From: Hemibagrus wyckioides | Taxonomy: Eukaryota > Chordata > Actinopteri > Siluriformes > Bagridae | Assembly: GCF_019097595.1 (NCBI RefSeq) | Contig: NC_080720.1 | Coordinates: 32,787,352-32,851,351, forward strand | DNA: 64,000 bases | Reading direction: 5' to 3' | Shown: in pieces, positions 1 through 11,563 of the stretch | Numbering within the stretch: position 1 is the first letter of the stretch | Layout of the letters: each line of letters begins with the position of its first letter | The notes under the pieces: model-generated | What the model saw: the letters and a program-made list of their open reading frames with translations, nothing else | Told to the model about the DNA's origin: nothing | The model's database searches: none | Position numbers and translations under genes: made by a program

Positions 1-301
1 TTAAGTAATAAAAAGTCTGTAAAAGTCTGTTTATATATATAGAGTATATATAATACCCGATTTTGGCTCCATGCTCTCCACCAGTTTCTCACATTGCTGT
101 TGGGGAACTTTATATCACTCTTGATATATCATGGATTGTAACTGAGACATGCCTCTATTTTTCCAACTCCACCCACACATGCATAATTTTTAAATAACAT
201 CTAACTTAAGTGAACCCTAAGTATGCTTAAAAGAGATTAAAATGAACAAGTGCACTTTTTTAATCACACTAGAATGCTTAATAACTTCACCAAGTTATGT
301 A
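1..301. other. 3' part of gene G1 locus (intron), with a small Tc1 scrap
   Basis: No coding exon seen. Bases ~130-290 align by eye with 59,770-59,935, which lies between the tail exon and the upstream exons of paralog G7. This stretch is therefore intron of G1, whose terminal exon should lie before position 1. Bases ~61-120 match 24,781-24,840, a piece of Tc1 transposase gene on the minus strand that is absent from the G7 copy. Confidence 0.6.
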
Positions 302-1622
302 TGTACCCTGTTTCCCTGAGAAGGGATTGAGACACTGCATCAAGGCTGACACTATAGGAATGTTTTTATGTGGAAGTTGAGTCTGAAGCTCTGTGTGAAA
401 TCATGGTGATTTATCAGCTCATGTGATGAAGCAGAGTGTTCTAGAAAGACCATAAAAGGGCATCTACAAATGCCCCTAGTCAGGGTGCTGGACAAGGCAA
501 TACGCCTAGTGGAGCGAGTTGTAATCCCTACAGGTGAATCCACAGAGTGCACCTCATGAGAGTAGGAGAAAATTACCACTACCCATCACACGGTGCTGCT
601 TGAAGACCAGATTGCTTTTGTTGTGGTTGCCAAAGCAGATGAAAAGGAGGACCTATGTCTTGTGCTCAAGCAATAGGCCTAAGTCCCAAGAACCTGAACT
701 GGGCACAGCAGGTGCAGTCTCTTCTGCTCCCCCAACTTGTGGGGCAGAGGGCAGAAGGCCTGCAGACAAGCCGGATGGCCGCTGTCAGAAACTCCGCAGA
801 CTCCACTGGCTCAAAGGGGACTTGAAGAAGCCACTCCAGGACCACTTAGTGGTCATAGGAGGGGAGACATGGTCTACTGGTAAGCCTTAGCTGTCTGGCA
901 CTATGCAGGAGGTGAGAGACCAGACAACAGGCACGTGACTCGCAGCAATGGCTGCCATGTATACCTCAATGTAGAGGGTGATAGGCCCAAAAGAGGCATG
1001 TCTGCAGGAACTCTAGCACTGTACTAATAGGTCAGTAAACTACATCTGGATGACACTGATTACATCAGAAGCAAAAGTTTGGAGAATGGAATCTAGGAAC
1101 TGGTCCCCCTCAGGGGCCAGAACAGAGGTTCTAAATCTCAGGGCAGGTGCAGAGAATCAGGTGTGGAGCACCACCCAGAAGGGAAAAGAGAAAGGCCCAG
1201 GACACAGTGGATCGACTCCTAAGAGGTGCCTGGCCAGAAATTGCCATATGCATTCCACCACCTACGGGTGGAAATGCCATTCCCCAGGCCTCAGCCCCTG
1301 CCTCAGCAGGAAGCTTGCTTTCCGATCATGTTATCTAAAGTGTCAAAAGATCTCAGTTACAGAAATCTGGTCTCTACCTAGGGCCAGATCTGGTGCACCA
1401 ACCTGAACAGGGGGCGTAAACACAGACCACCCTAATGATTGAATTAGGTGACCTTCAAAGAAGGGCATCTTCGTCGAAAGATACATGTGACAAGGGCATG
1501 CCCTAAGAGTGGGACCCTAGGTGAGAAACCGGGGTCTGTCCATATAAGAAGGGTACGAAGCTCATGGGGCATAAGCCAAGTTGATTTTGTGTGCTCTGCA
1601 GTCATCTTCTGTGGTGAAGAAA

Positions 1623-2669
1623 CTAAATGGCAGGTAGTTGGGTGCCAATGATGCATTGGGTGGCTTTCACCACCCTTTGCCGTGATTTCTTTTGACACAC
1701 TGTGGAGCTGCCATACCACACTGTGATGGAGCTCATCAGGATGCTCTCAATAATGCAGAGGTAAAATTTGGTCAGGGTCTTGGGGGATGAACTATTTTTT
1801 GTCTTCTCAAGAAAGTAAAGACGCTGTTGTGCCCTCCGAACCAGTTGAGTTGAGGTGTTCTGATGCCAAGACAGATCCTCAGAGATGTGGATGCCCAGGA
1901 ACTTAAAGCTGGAGACCCGCTCTACTTTAGACCCATTGATGTAGATAGGGGAGTGTCTGCTGCTGTTAGATTTCTGGAAGTCCACAATGAGTTCTTTGGT
2001 ATTTGTGACATGAAGGGTGAGGTTGTTCATGGAACACCATGCTGACAGGCTTTGGATCTCCTCCCTGTAGGCTGATTCATCGTTGTTGCTGATTCATCCA
2101 ACAACTGTGGTATTATCTGCAAATTTGATGAAGATGTTGGAGTTATGCCGCGGAACACAGTCATGGGTGAACAGGGAGTAGAACACTGGGCTCACCGCTA
2201 TTTGTTAGGAAGTTTATAATCCAACTGCATAAGGATGTGCAGATACCCAGGTCACTGACCTTAGCGATTAGTTTACTAGGGACAATTATATTAAAAGTAG
2301 AGCTGAAGTCAATGAACATCTGAATGTATGTATTTTTATTGCCCACATGGGTAAGAGAGATAGATGAATAGCAGTGGAAATGGCATCCTCTGTTGACCTA
2401 TTTGGGCTGTACACAAAATGGTGTGGGTTCAGTGTAGGTGAGAGACATGCTATGAGGTGACTTAGAACCAGCTTCTCAAAGCATTTCATAACAATGAGGG
2501 TGAGTGCAACAGGGCGGAAATCATTCAGGCACTTTTCAGAAGAATGCTTGGGCACTGGTATAATGATTATAGTCTTCAGACATGTGGTAACAGTGGCCTG
2601 GGCCAGTGACAGGTCGAAAATGTCAGGGAAGACTTGTGCTAGTTGGTCAGCACAAGTCCTGAGGCCGGC
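1623..2669 (-). mobile_element. CR1/L2-like LINE, reverse transcriptase part (broken)
   Basis: Minus-strand translations resemble the RT and C-terminal part of a fish CR1/L2-type LINE ORF2: first [10 protein letters not shown] and FEKLVLSHL (2286-2555), then FIDFSSTFN (2161-2346), then KELIVDFQKS, FKFLGIHISEDLSW and RLYFLEK (1623-2030). Several frame changes separate them, so it is inactive. Homology stops at about 1628, before the end of ORF2, so the 3' end is missing. It abuts an oppositely oriented endonuclease part at ~2669. Confidence 0.75.
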
Positions 2670-3387
2670 AAGAGGGCGGGTGTCTGTGCTAGGCTAAAAA
2701 CAAACCTTAGATGGCCAGCACTTCCCTCCATACTTTTGTCCAGTGTCTGCTCCTATGAAAATAAACTGGACTACATCTAACTCCAGTGAACTACACGGCG
2801 TGAGTACAGAGACTGCTGCATTTTTGTTTTTATGGAGATGTGGCTCAGCAACAGAGTTCCAGGCACCGCCATTCAGCTAGCCAGGCCAACTGTGTTTGAT
2901 GAGAGAAATGCAGCTCTGTGTGGTAAGATTCGTGGTGGTGGCTTGTGTATCTACATCAACATGGAATGGTGCAAGAACTATGTGCTTGTTTCTATTCACT
3001 GTTCGCTAGTGGAGTTTGTGACTGTTAGATGCAGACCATTTTATTTACCATGGGAACTAACCACAATATTCATTGTCGAAGTTTACATAACCCCCAGCGC
3101 TAATGCTAAAGAGGCTCTTTGTAAGCTCTACAGGAGCTATTAGTGAGCTGCAGAATACACACCCCAATGGACTGTTTATTATCGCCATAGATTTCAACCA
3201 TGCAAATCTCAAGTCTGTTCTCCCAAAATTCCATCAGCATGTGGACTTTGCGATGAGAGGGGCGAACACACTGGATCTTGTTTACACAAACATTCTCAGC
3301 GCATACCATATGAAGCCCCATCCCCACCTCGGCTACTCAGACCACATATCTGTTAGGCTAATTCCAGCATACAGACCACTAGTCAAG
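2670..3387 (+). mobile_element. CR1/L2-like LINE, endonuclease part, inverted
   Basis: Plus-strand frames at 2832-3390 give the apurinic-endonuclease-like domain of the same LINE type as 46,147-46,840: ETWLSxRVPx[45 protein letters not shown] and GYSDHISV. At least one frameshift lies near 3120. Its 5' end sits against the RT half on the other strand, giving a head-to-head arrangement. Confidence 0.75.
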
Positions 3388-3394
3388 TGAAATC

Positions 3395-4020
3395 AAGTCA
3401 AGAAACTTTTATTGTCATTTCAACCACATATAGCTGACACAGTACATAGTGAAATGAAACAGCGTTTCTTCAGGACCCTGGTGCTACATAAACATACAAC
3501 ATAAAATTACAACCACACAGAACTAGGACAATAATTTCCACATAAAGTGCAAAGTGTGCAACTAGGTGCAAACAGAGCAAAGACAAGACAGTTAAAAAAC
3601 AGGAAGTATAAAAAACAGCTATATATGGTTGAAATGACAATAAAGCTCCTTTGACTTTGACTTGTAGCTGTTGCTGTAGTGAGGAAATGCCCCTCTCTGG
3701 CCATACCTTCATCATCTTCACTGATGGTTTCACACATTTGATGAGTGGTGTGTTTTTGGGTAGCATGAGCAGAGAGGTGATCAGACTGACCCAAGTGGGG
3801 GAGGGAAATGGCCCTGTATGCCTCAGCAATGTTAGTGTAAACATGGTCCAGTGTGTTGTCCCCTCTAGTAGTGCAGGGACATGCTGATGAAATTTGGGAA
3901 TTACAGATCTTAAGTTGGAGTGGTTGAAGTCCCCAGCAACAATAATAGCTCCACCGGGATGTGTGGCCTGTTGCTAGCTAATAGCTGCATGCACTCTCTC
4001 TGCCGGGTGAGCTGGAGTGG
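3395..4020 (-). mobile_element. second LINE fragment (3' end scrap plus endonuclease part)
   Basis: Bases 3395-3440 read as the reverse complement of a LINE 3' end (GACAATAAAAGTTTCTTGACTT). A similar 3' end on the plus strand lies at 3630-3664. Minus-strand frames at 3470-3960 show a second LINE endonuclease remnant (PHLGQSDHLS followed by KCVKPSVK and ISSLQQQLQ). Fragmented and not functional. Bases 4020-4310 may be its 5' region but are unassigned. Confidence 0.55.
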
Positions 4021-5602
4021 AGATCTGTGGTGTTTTGGTGATTTCCAAAGGGAGTTGAAAGATCAGTAAATTATCATTTATCCAGTTTTGACCGATGTTC
4101 AACAATGCTTGTTGGCTGTATGAGATAAATGCAAGGGTATTCTCAAGTAATAAACTTACAACTAGTAAAGAAATAATTACTAAATCGCAAAATCTGGGGA
4201 GACGCTGAGCCTCGCATTGTGCATGTGCCACCATCTTGGTCTTGGTCTTCACACAGAACCCATTATGGTGTACCCAGCAGAAGCTTTTACACTGCCAAGC
4301 CATCTGAGAGAGGTGTTAGCCTCTCGCTGTTCTCACCTCGCATAGTGCCCTGAAACAGCAAGTTTGCAGGGGCTGACCCAGGAGGTGGCAACACATAAAG
4401 AGCAGGAGCATAGGTGGTCATGGATGAACCCCGAAGCACCAGAGGTGGCAGGGTAGGCAGCAGTGGAAAAGGCGCTAAAGGGGAATCCCAGAGAACCCTA
4501 GCCCTCAGGCATTAGGATTCTGGCCCACATGTCCACCTGGGGGGATCTGCCCCTAAGTGCTGGACAGCCACCCAGATTTTATATGGGGTGGCTCAGGCTG
4601 AAATGCTAGCCTTCTTTTCCTGCCTCAGCAGGCCAGGCTGGGGCTGGTGGGTACTGGCCTAGCCCTAGCTCCTCACTGCGGCAAAGGAAGAACAGGCCCT
4701 TAGGAGACACCAAGACATCTAAAATAAAAGTTTGTACCTTCCTTTTATCTCTGTTAGATTGCCTCTCTGTGCCAACTAAATGCAGTCATGAAACAGCCGA
4801 TGGCATGTGAGCGAGAGCAGAGTTCACGGAGAGAAAAAGTTTCCAGCGCACACAGCCGGCTCCCTCAAGAGGCACACATGCATGCTCCTCTATCAAACAA
4901 ACACCGCAGAAAAAGTGCGAGTCATCCTCCGAAATGTAGCAGGGCACAGATGCACACACTTTCTGAACATGCCATCTTTCCTAATCTTTTATATACTGTA
5001 TATTTTCTAGTCTAGACAGACAGGACAAACAATGGACACAAACATACACAGAGCACTTTCGGAAGACAAAAGAAGCTGTAGCAATGTGACATAGATGCCT
5101 TTTTATGGTCTTTCTGGCGCACTCCACTTCATCACATGACCTACCCGAGCTGATAACAATTTCCACATAGAAGAGTTCCCATAGTGTCAGCTATGATGCA
5201 GCACTGAGTTTCCTCGAAAGCGAACTTTATTAAAGAGCTTTGTTAAAAATAACAAAGAAAAAAAAATAACATGCATAAATGAACTGCAGCAATAGGCACA
5301 GCCAGAGTATTTAGACTCATTTTGCACCTGCAATGTGATTTATGTAAGTTTCTTCTTAAAATGATGACTGAATTTGTTTTTTCTTACTATTTCCACAGAC
5401 GTGGTTCAGCTCTGAGCTTCAGTTTTACTCTGGAAACCACACTCTTGTTTCTCGGTGTACGCAGTTTATTCTGTGAACTCGCTTTGCTGCGTGAACACTA
5501 ATTACACACAACATAACTAGTCTGTGTTTGGGATCTCAGACTGTGTGAGTGTGATTAAATAAAAAAAAAACAGATTAGAAAAACAGAAAAAAACAGACTC
5601 AC

Positions 5603-5795
5603 TTTATTTGCATAGCAGCTGGTGGCTTTACAGGCGAAGACAGAAGTGCAGATAGAAATGATGAACTCGAGCAGAGCGAAAACCAGCAACACTCCATAAA
5701 TTCCATAATACTGACCCAAACAAACAGACAAACAGCAAACAAGTAAATAAATATGCAAGTAAGCAGTTTTGTAACATACAAATATATCATTTGTA

Positions 5796-5826
<31 letters not shown>

Positions 5827-8719
5827 TTTCAACTACACTGTTATACAGTCCCAATTATTAAATGAATTCAAGGCATAAAATCTTTTTATAATATATGCAA
5901 AGCGATCCTCCTTCACTTCTCAAGTAGGATCTTGCAGTTAATTACTTAATTAATTAATTGATAGATCCTACATGTTAGCACCCAAAATCACATGATGTTT
6001 TTTGCTTTTGCATTTCCAGCTGTAATTAATTCCAAATGTTATTACAGATGTAATTATTATGCAAAGCCAACATGTGATTTTGGAACGGTGCTAACGGGTA
6101 GGATCCAGCAAGGACTGGGAAAAAAAAGAGTTGGTTTCATTGGTGAGATACAAACCATTGCCCACAAAAATTGGAAGCCAGAGTAATCGTCATTGTCATA
6201 GTAATATTGGGAATGCCAGTAAATGAAGTCAAACCCAAACATCATGTCCATTGAGAACAGAATTATATCTAAACCTGCAACCACAGCACTGAACACATTC
6301 ATTCCCAACGAGGATTTCATCTAAAGAGGAAACATGAAACAGTGTCATCTAACAAAATAGATATTATTCTTTCATTAAACTTCACATGAAACTCTGGATC
6401 CTGATTGGTCAGAAGAGGTTGGGGGAATACTCTAGAACAGCAGCTCTGACACTGGGCTGGCGGTTTCTATTAATGCTTATAAGAAGTCATCATTTCCATA
6501 GTAATCCCTCTGAGCTTAACATAGGTCAAAGGTTAATATAATGAAACTGAATCTTTTGTTTCTCGGGAAGGTGAAGAGCTGTGTTTCGTCTTAAAATACT
6601 GAAGTGCAAACATTTCATGAAGGTTATGTTTAGTTTGAAATTGGAATTCAATTGAAATCTATCATTTCATAATATTAATTTTAGATTAGTCCCTGTTCAA
6701 CATTAAATATAATTATAAATTGCTAAGAAAATGTAATACCTTTGGAAAAAAAAAAGAATAAGTAACTTTTTTCTGCATGTGTGTGTATGGGTGAATATGA
6801 AAGAATTCTCAGGAAGTGGTTTATGGTTTCCTGATGTACACCAAGAGCAGCAACGGATACAATTCCAGTTAATGTTTTCTTTCACAGTGTAAAACAACCA
6901 TTAATTTGACTAAAGTGAGAATTTAATTTTATTTATTTTTTCCAAAAACAAACATAGTGAGGGAAGTTCTACTGGAACATGAAAAATGGGAGGAAGTGAA
7001 GTTATTAGTTAGCCATGTTTACATACCATGCAGGGATTTTGGTGGTTCGCTGTAGCGACTGACAGAGCACCAGAGCTTATGAACTGTGTCAAAAAAAAAA
7101 AAGAAGCACGACTTTTTGTCAAGTAACAAAAAATCAACAGTGAAGGTTATCCTCTTGTATCAATATTCACTCCAACCCTTCATCTTTACTATATTTTGTT
7201 ATAACTAGTTATTGAGTGTAGCGTCTGGGACCCCCGCCCTACGTGGGGCTCGACCCCAGACGCCCGTGGTGTGTGTGCGCACGCCAGCACACGGTGTAAT
7301 GAGACCCACGCGCAGGATTCAGTGAAGCACTGCTTTTATTACATTTAAGACACGACATAGGGAAACAAACGTAACACTAGACATGGCGTGGTTAACTAAA
7401 CTAAACAAAACCTAGACCTTAGCTTGGACATGGAACCTAGCAAACAAAACCCCAACAGAAACCACGGTACAGATAACAATCATGGACAAAGACACAAACA
7501 CAAGGATCCCTATTTATAGGGGTAGACATTAGGGCTAATGGGATACAGGTGACAATCAGGATAGGAACAATAGGAAGGGCGTAACAAAAGACACACAAAG
7601 AAGCAGGCTTCCAAGGTTCACCTGCCAGCGCCCTCTCTGGGCCTGGCAGGGAACTGTCCAGCTGTTCCTGACATTGAGATTAACTTTAACTTTGTTTATT
7701 TTCTGCAGAAGCTAGTACATGTTACTGAAGCATGGTGGTGGTAGTATCCTGTTAAGAATTACCCTTGGCCTCTTGCTTCATTTACTGACGAAGTAAGAAT
7801 TAATTAATTAATTTTAATCAGCCAATTAACTATTACATAATTAATAATTGATTAATAAAGTAATCATTTAATTATGTTTAATAAAATAATAATAATAATA
7901 CAAATATTTATTAATGAAATTATTTAATCAAAGATTAAACAAACATAAAAGTAAAAATAAGTATTTCAGTAGTTTGTAAATTTATTTACAAATTAAAAAC
8001 CAGAAAAGGTTTGATGAAGTATCATGTGACTTCAATATAAATACTCCTGCTTCTTAAGAAACTGAAAAATACTGTTAGAAAGCATACAGACAGTAAGAAT
8101 AATAAACTAATATAAACATAATTAAAATCAAGGCAGTGCATTATTAAAAGAAGTTCAGGTAAACAAACTATCAGTTTTTGTTCATTGTTTGGAGCAACAG
8201 GGGAAAAACTAAACAAAATGGAAAATAAGTAAATAAATAAATTAATTAATAAGAAACCAAGAGGCCAAGGTTATTTCTCAACACGATGCTACCACCAGCA
8301 CCAGTCATGAAATATAATTTGATCTAAGTGACTTCTGTGTTACTCAGTAAAGTGAGAAATTGTGAGTATAATGTGTAATGTGTAAATGTCGTCAACTTAC
8401 GACAAGTGATCCCCACAGCATGATACCGCTGATGACTCCGGGCGTGTGAAAGTACAAGGTTAAAACAATACCGAACAGTAAAGTTATGATTCCGATCATA
8501 ATCTGCACAGTCTGTTGAGAAAAAGAGACAATGAGATTACAACCTGGAAAAATCTGAAATGTTAAGCACTGAAAACAATTTAAGATAAAAGTATTTTTAC
8601 CCCCAGTATTTTGGGCTTGCCTTTGAGATACGCTGTGCGTCTGAAGAGTCGGGTATCAGCTGGAGCCGTTACAGGGGTCATGATTATGAGGAGTCGACAC
8701 GATGAACAGACAGAACAAC
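5603..8719 (-). CDS. G1: MS4A-family four-transmembrane protein (type a), C-terminal exon outside window
   Basis: Spliced gene on the minus strand. Exons: 8601-8719 (ATG at 8679-8681), 8401-8511, 7027-7083, 6156-6320, 5603-5710. All junctions are AG/GT and all coding exons are phase 0; together they give 174 open codons. Features in order: N-terminal LKGKPKILG; TM1 TVQIMIGIITLLFGIVLTL; TM2 from VISGIMLWGSLV into FISSGALSVATA; the NPC motif of the family; TM3 MNVFSAVVAGLDIILFSMD; a Tyr/Asp-rich second extracellular loop; TM4 GIYGVLLVFALLEFIISIC with a CK motif just after it. MS4A proteins are tetraspan membrane proteins; in mammals some act with immune receptors and some as chemosensors. The ligand here is unknown. 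The tail exon is expected before position 1, because G7 has it and a ~4.9 kb DIRS-like insertion separates it here. A solo LTR sits in the TM1-TM2 intron. The family is clear, the member name is not. Confidence 0.85.
5797..5826. repeat. (AAT)n microsatellite
   Basis: About ten AAT units in the G1 intron just upstream of the TM4 exon. It generates spurious poly-Ile/poly-Tyr reading frames on the minus strand. Confidence 0.95.
7217..7673 (-). mobile_element. solo LTR with 5-bp target duplication
   Basis: The block begins TGTAGCGTCTGGG and ends GTTCCTGACA (TG...CA), and is flanked on both sides by TTGAG (7212-7216 and 7674-7678). It lies in the TM1-TM2 intron of G1 and is absent from the matching introns of G4 and G7. 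No internal retroelement sequence remains, as expected after LTR-LTR recombination. Orientation is inferred from LTR layout only. Confidence 0.8.
7720..8310. repeat. intronic inverted-repeat element (Tc1-derived MITE-like)
   Basis: Arms at ~7722-7775 and ~8251-8305 are inverted copies (ACTGAAGCATGGTGGTGGTA against its complement, then CCTTGGCCTCTTG). The arm resembles the KHGGGS-coding part of Tc1 transposase genes. The same arrangement recurs in G4 (30,655-31,215) and G7 (61,195-61,730), so it predates the duplications. Confidence 0.5.
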
Positions 8720-8960
8720 CTAAAGAAGTGTTCTTTAAACAGTAATTATTATGTACTGTGAAAATGATACCTTAGCCTGTTTTAAATGCAGTTACATTTT
8801 TTAAGATACAGATTTTCTAAACAGTAAACTGAATCATTTCATTAGATTGAGCCATTTGTTGGGGGATTCTCTTTTAACTAATCTCATTAAAACTCATAAC
8901 ATGAATCTCTTTATGACATAAACAACAACAACATCAAAGAATAGAAAGACACACGTTTAC

Positions 8961-9180
8961 CTGATGAAGAAGAAGTCTTTGCTGCCCGGCTGCGTTTGGC
9001 TTGTGAGCGAGTCTTTTTTAAGAAAGTGTTAAGTAGAGGGGCAAGTTTTAAGATTTCCTCTTCACTTCCTTGAACATGTGTGTGAGGTTGACTGATATGA
9101 TTGCAGTGAACCAAGCCATCACTGATGATGTTCACCTACAGTCCATCACCACAAGCTTTGCAGTTAATGGACATGAAGAA
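8961..9180 (-). other. G1 putative leader exon (5' UTR or N-terminal extension)
   Basis: Conserved with 31,826-32,040 upstream of G4. It ends with a good donor (TCATCAG|GTAAAC) that would join the start exon at acceptor CTTTAG|GTTG (8720). In G1 a reading frame starting at 9135 would splice in frame into the MTPVTAP start, adding about 70 residues. In G4 the corresponding frame is shifted, so an untranslated leader is the more economical reading. The upper limit is approximate. Confidence 0.45.
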
Positions 9181-9729
9181 ATATAGTTATAGTTATTTGA
9201 AATGAAGGACATACAATTCTACATGTTACAAGTTGACTATCATTTTGTTAAACATTTCTCACATCTCCAAAAGACGTGAAGGTTTATCAACAACAATGTC
9301 TTTTTGTGTTCCAGCAAAGGTGATGTGTGTGATGCTTACTTTAAATAAATTAGTTTAGTTTTATTAATTTCATTGGCTACACTCATTTGGTTCTGTCTTG
9401 TCTTAGCCATTAAAGAAAAAGTGGGAAGGGCTGTGAACTCTTCAGTCGACAAAAGTGGCTGCTGAAAATATATGGGAAAATATCATTTTTTTAAAATAAT
9501 TCTGTGTATGATCTATTTGCTCAGGGCAACATTACTGTGTGTGTGTGTGAGAGAGAGACTGAATGTTTGATAAATGTGACCAATGTCTCTCTTGAGGTCA
9601 TAGCTGATTGTGTATATGAAACTATGTAAGTGAGATACGCACTGATCATGCTAGAAGGTGTTGTTAGTTGCTGTTAGGACCGAACAGACAATGTCTAGAA
9701 ACATCTAAAACAAAGAAACTTATATATAG
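9181..9729. other. upstream region of G1, no gene seen
   Basis: AT-rich. Bases to ~9435 align with the upstream region of G4 (32,041-32,275), so a shared promoter could lie here, but I can point to no defined element. A short (GT)n(GA)n run sits at ~9536-9560. Confidence 0.4.
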
Positions 9730-11320
9730 TGTTGTGAATTCACCGAAGCAGACCAGGGGATTCGGAAGTAGTGTTCAGCAGGAATGTTTTATTGTAGATC
9801 AGAACATGCTGCGGTGGTACTGCAGTCAAGTACAGTGAAAAGGAACATGCGTTATAGTTTTAAAGGCCTTGAATAGCCAGGCCTTGAAGGTGTGACAATA
9901 CAAAAGCCTTGAGGTGATACTCTTAAACAAAACATTGAAATCCTGAGTCGACCCCCAACTGTGAGCTGGTTCACAGTTCCTGATCACCATTTGGTGGTGA
10001 GAGCTGGAATATGTAAATGATTATTCAAAGAGAAATGTATGTTACAGTAGATTCAAGACTGACCTCAAAATATGTTTTCCTACAATCCCCCCTTTGAGAG
10101 TTCTAAATAACTCTCACAACTTGTAAACTTAGCAGTTGATCAGCTTTTTATTAGTTTACACTCTCATAATATGTCTTAGAATTTAAGGGGTGTAGTTCTT
10201 GACCTGAGCTATTGCCATGCCTTTGTGCTGAAGATTAGTAGTCTGTTATGTATATTAATATAATGAAACTGACTAAAACAACTATTTCACTAAACTTTGA
10301 CCATGATGGGCCAAAAAAACTTCCAAAAAAATATAATCCAGTGCTGCTCTGTTGTGCTGTATCTTCCATTAGTTCAGGCAGCAGTAAGTTTTCCAGGTGG
10401 TTCTCTATAGATGTAGATGGTTCAGCTAGCGGGTGCTGCAGTGATGAGTTCAGGAAACTGTGCATGCCTACCTGCGAACAAAAGAGGCAAAAGAAGAAGA
10501 TGAAAGACAAAGAAACAAGACAAAAATGTGTGTGTTTTTTTTTAGAATGCTAGGTTAAACTTCATTTGATTGTATAGTGATTTAATTTGTTGGTGTAGTT
10601 CCTTGCCCTAATCTACAAATACTGACACCTATGGACCAGTCAGGTAGGGATGAACTACAAAAGGGAAACCTATGTGGAAGTCTTCGCCCATGGGTTGGCC
10701 CCCGAGGAGTATTGCACATCGGTTCTTCCTTGGGCACTTCACTGGTATGTGTGTCCTAGTCTGTCCCTGTTGGTGGTAGAACTACTTTGCAATGTGAAAT
10801 ATGAGTCCAAAGCAGAGTTTAAATTATAATCTTCCTTTCCGAAGAAGAGGACAAACCCATTTTTTTCTTGTGAGACAAAGGATAAACCAAATTCATCTCT
10901 GCAGAAGCAGAGGATCAGCTATTTGTTAACATATAACTGTTGTTAACCTTCTCTGCCGAAAACAGAGGATAAACCAAATTCTTCCCTACCAAAGCAGAGA
11001 ATCAGCTAAGTGTTAAGACACAACTGTGGCTAACCTTCCCTGCCGAAAACACAGGATAAACCTGTTTGTTAAAGCACCCCACAGCTGTGTTTAACACTTC
11101 TCTGGCAAAGCCAAGGATAACTTAAATACTGGTCTGTAGTAGTTCTTTGATAGAGTTACACTCACCAAATCATCGCTGAGTTGAAGAAGATCACGGCACC
11201 ATCTGTTGTGAATTCACTGAAGCAGACCAGGGGACTCGGAAGTAGTGTTCAGCAGGAACGTTTTAATGTAGATCAGAACACAATACAGTGGTGCTGTGGT
11301 ACAGTGAAAAAGAACCAACA
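9730..11320 (-). mobile_element. gutted endogenous retrovirus-like element
   Basis: On the minus strand, a 3' LTR occupies 9730-10084 (TGTAGGAAAAC...TTCACAACA) and is preceded by a G-rich polypurine tract (AAAGGGGGGAT, 10085-10095). A partial 5' LTR starts at 11,204 and is recognisable to ~11,315. Just inside it lies TGGTGCCGTGA, complementary to the 3' end of tRNA-His (primer-binding-site-like). The 1.1 kb interior lacks gag, pol and an intact env. It holds one short minus-strand frame (10,235-10,510) with a hydrophobic end, and a repeated leader-like stretch at 10,820-11,140. Defective. Confidence 0.65.
10820..11140. repeat. imperfect ~80-110 bp tandem repeats in the retroviral leader
   Basis: The phrase CTGCCGAAAACAGAGGATAAACC and close variants recur at roughly 10,840, 10,950, 11,040 and 11,100, separated by GTTAACA-type spacers. 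The location is just 3' of the primer-binding site in element orientation. Confidence 0.5.
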
Positions 11321-11532
11321 AACAAACAAAGAACAAGCATGTGAGAAAGAGGAAGTGCCTTATTTCTGAATGTGCATGTGACAGACATCTCTCTGCAGAG
11401 AATAAAGTTTTGCTCTTGTTCGTACACGACTCCTCTGTTATTTTATCTTTTGAATTAAGACAGATTTACCACAGAAGATTTTATTGGGTATTGAATCTAG
11501 TTTTAGGACACAAATAGTTCTAAGCATAAAAC

Positions 11533-11563
<31 letters not shown>

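Larger units (their letters stand above)
302..5225. mobile_element. DIRS-like insertion with inverted terminal repeats
   Basis: Left end (310-470) and right end (5093-5225) are imperfect inverted repeats. Left begins GTTTCCCTGAGAAGGGA, and the reverse complement of the right begins GTTCGCTTTCGAGGAAAC; both continue with GCTGACACTAT and CATGTGATGAAG. G7 lacks the block, so this is an insertion into a G1 intron. The same end sequence starts the element at 57,540, which carries DIRS gag and tyrosine-recombinase coding remnants, so I assign it to DIRS-type retrotransposons (inference). The interior has no intact DIRS gene. It holds low-coding sequence (500-1420, 4300-4780) and LINE fragments (1623-4020). 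Confidence 0.6.

Noticed and set aside
534..1406. Two 118-codon plus-strand frames considered as genes
   Set aside because: They lie inside the DIRS-like insertion, lack recognisable domains, are not conserved in the second copy, and have no splice context.
5555..5854. Poly-Tyr / poly-Ile hydrophobic frames
   Set aside because: Produced by the (AAT)n microsatellite adjoining the TM4 exon of G1; only 5603-5710 is exon.
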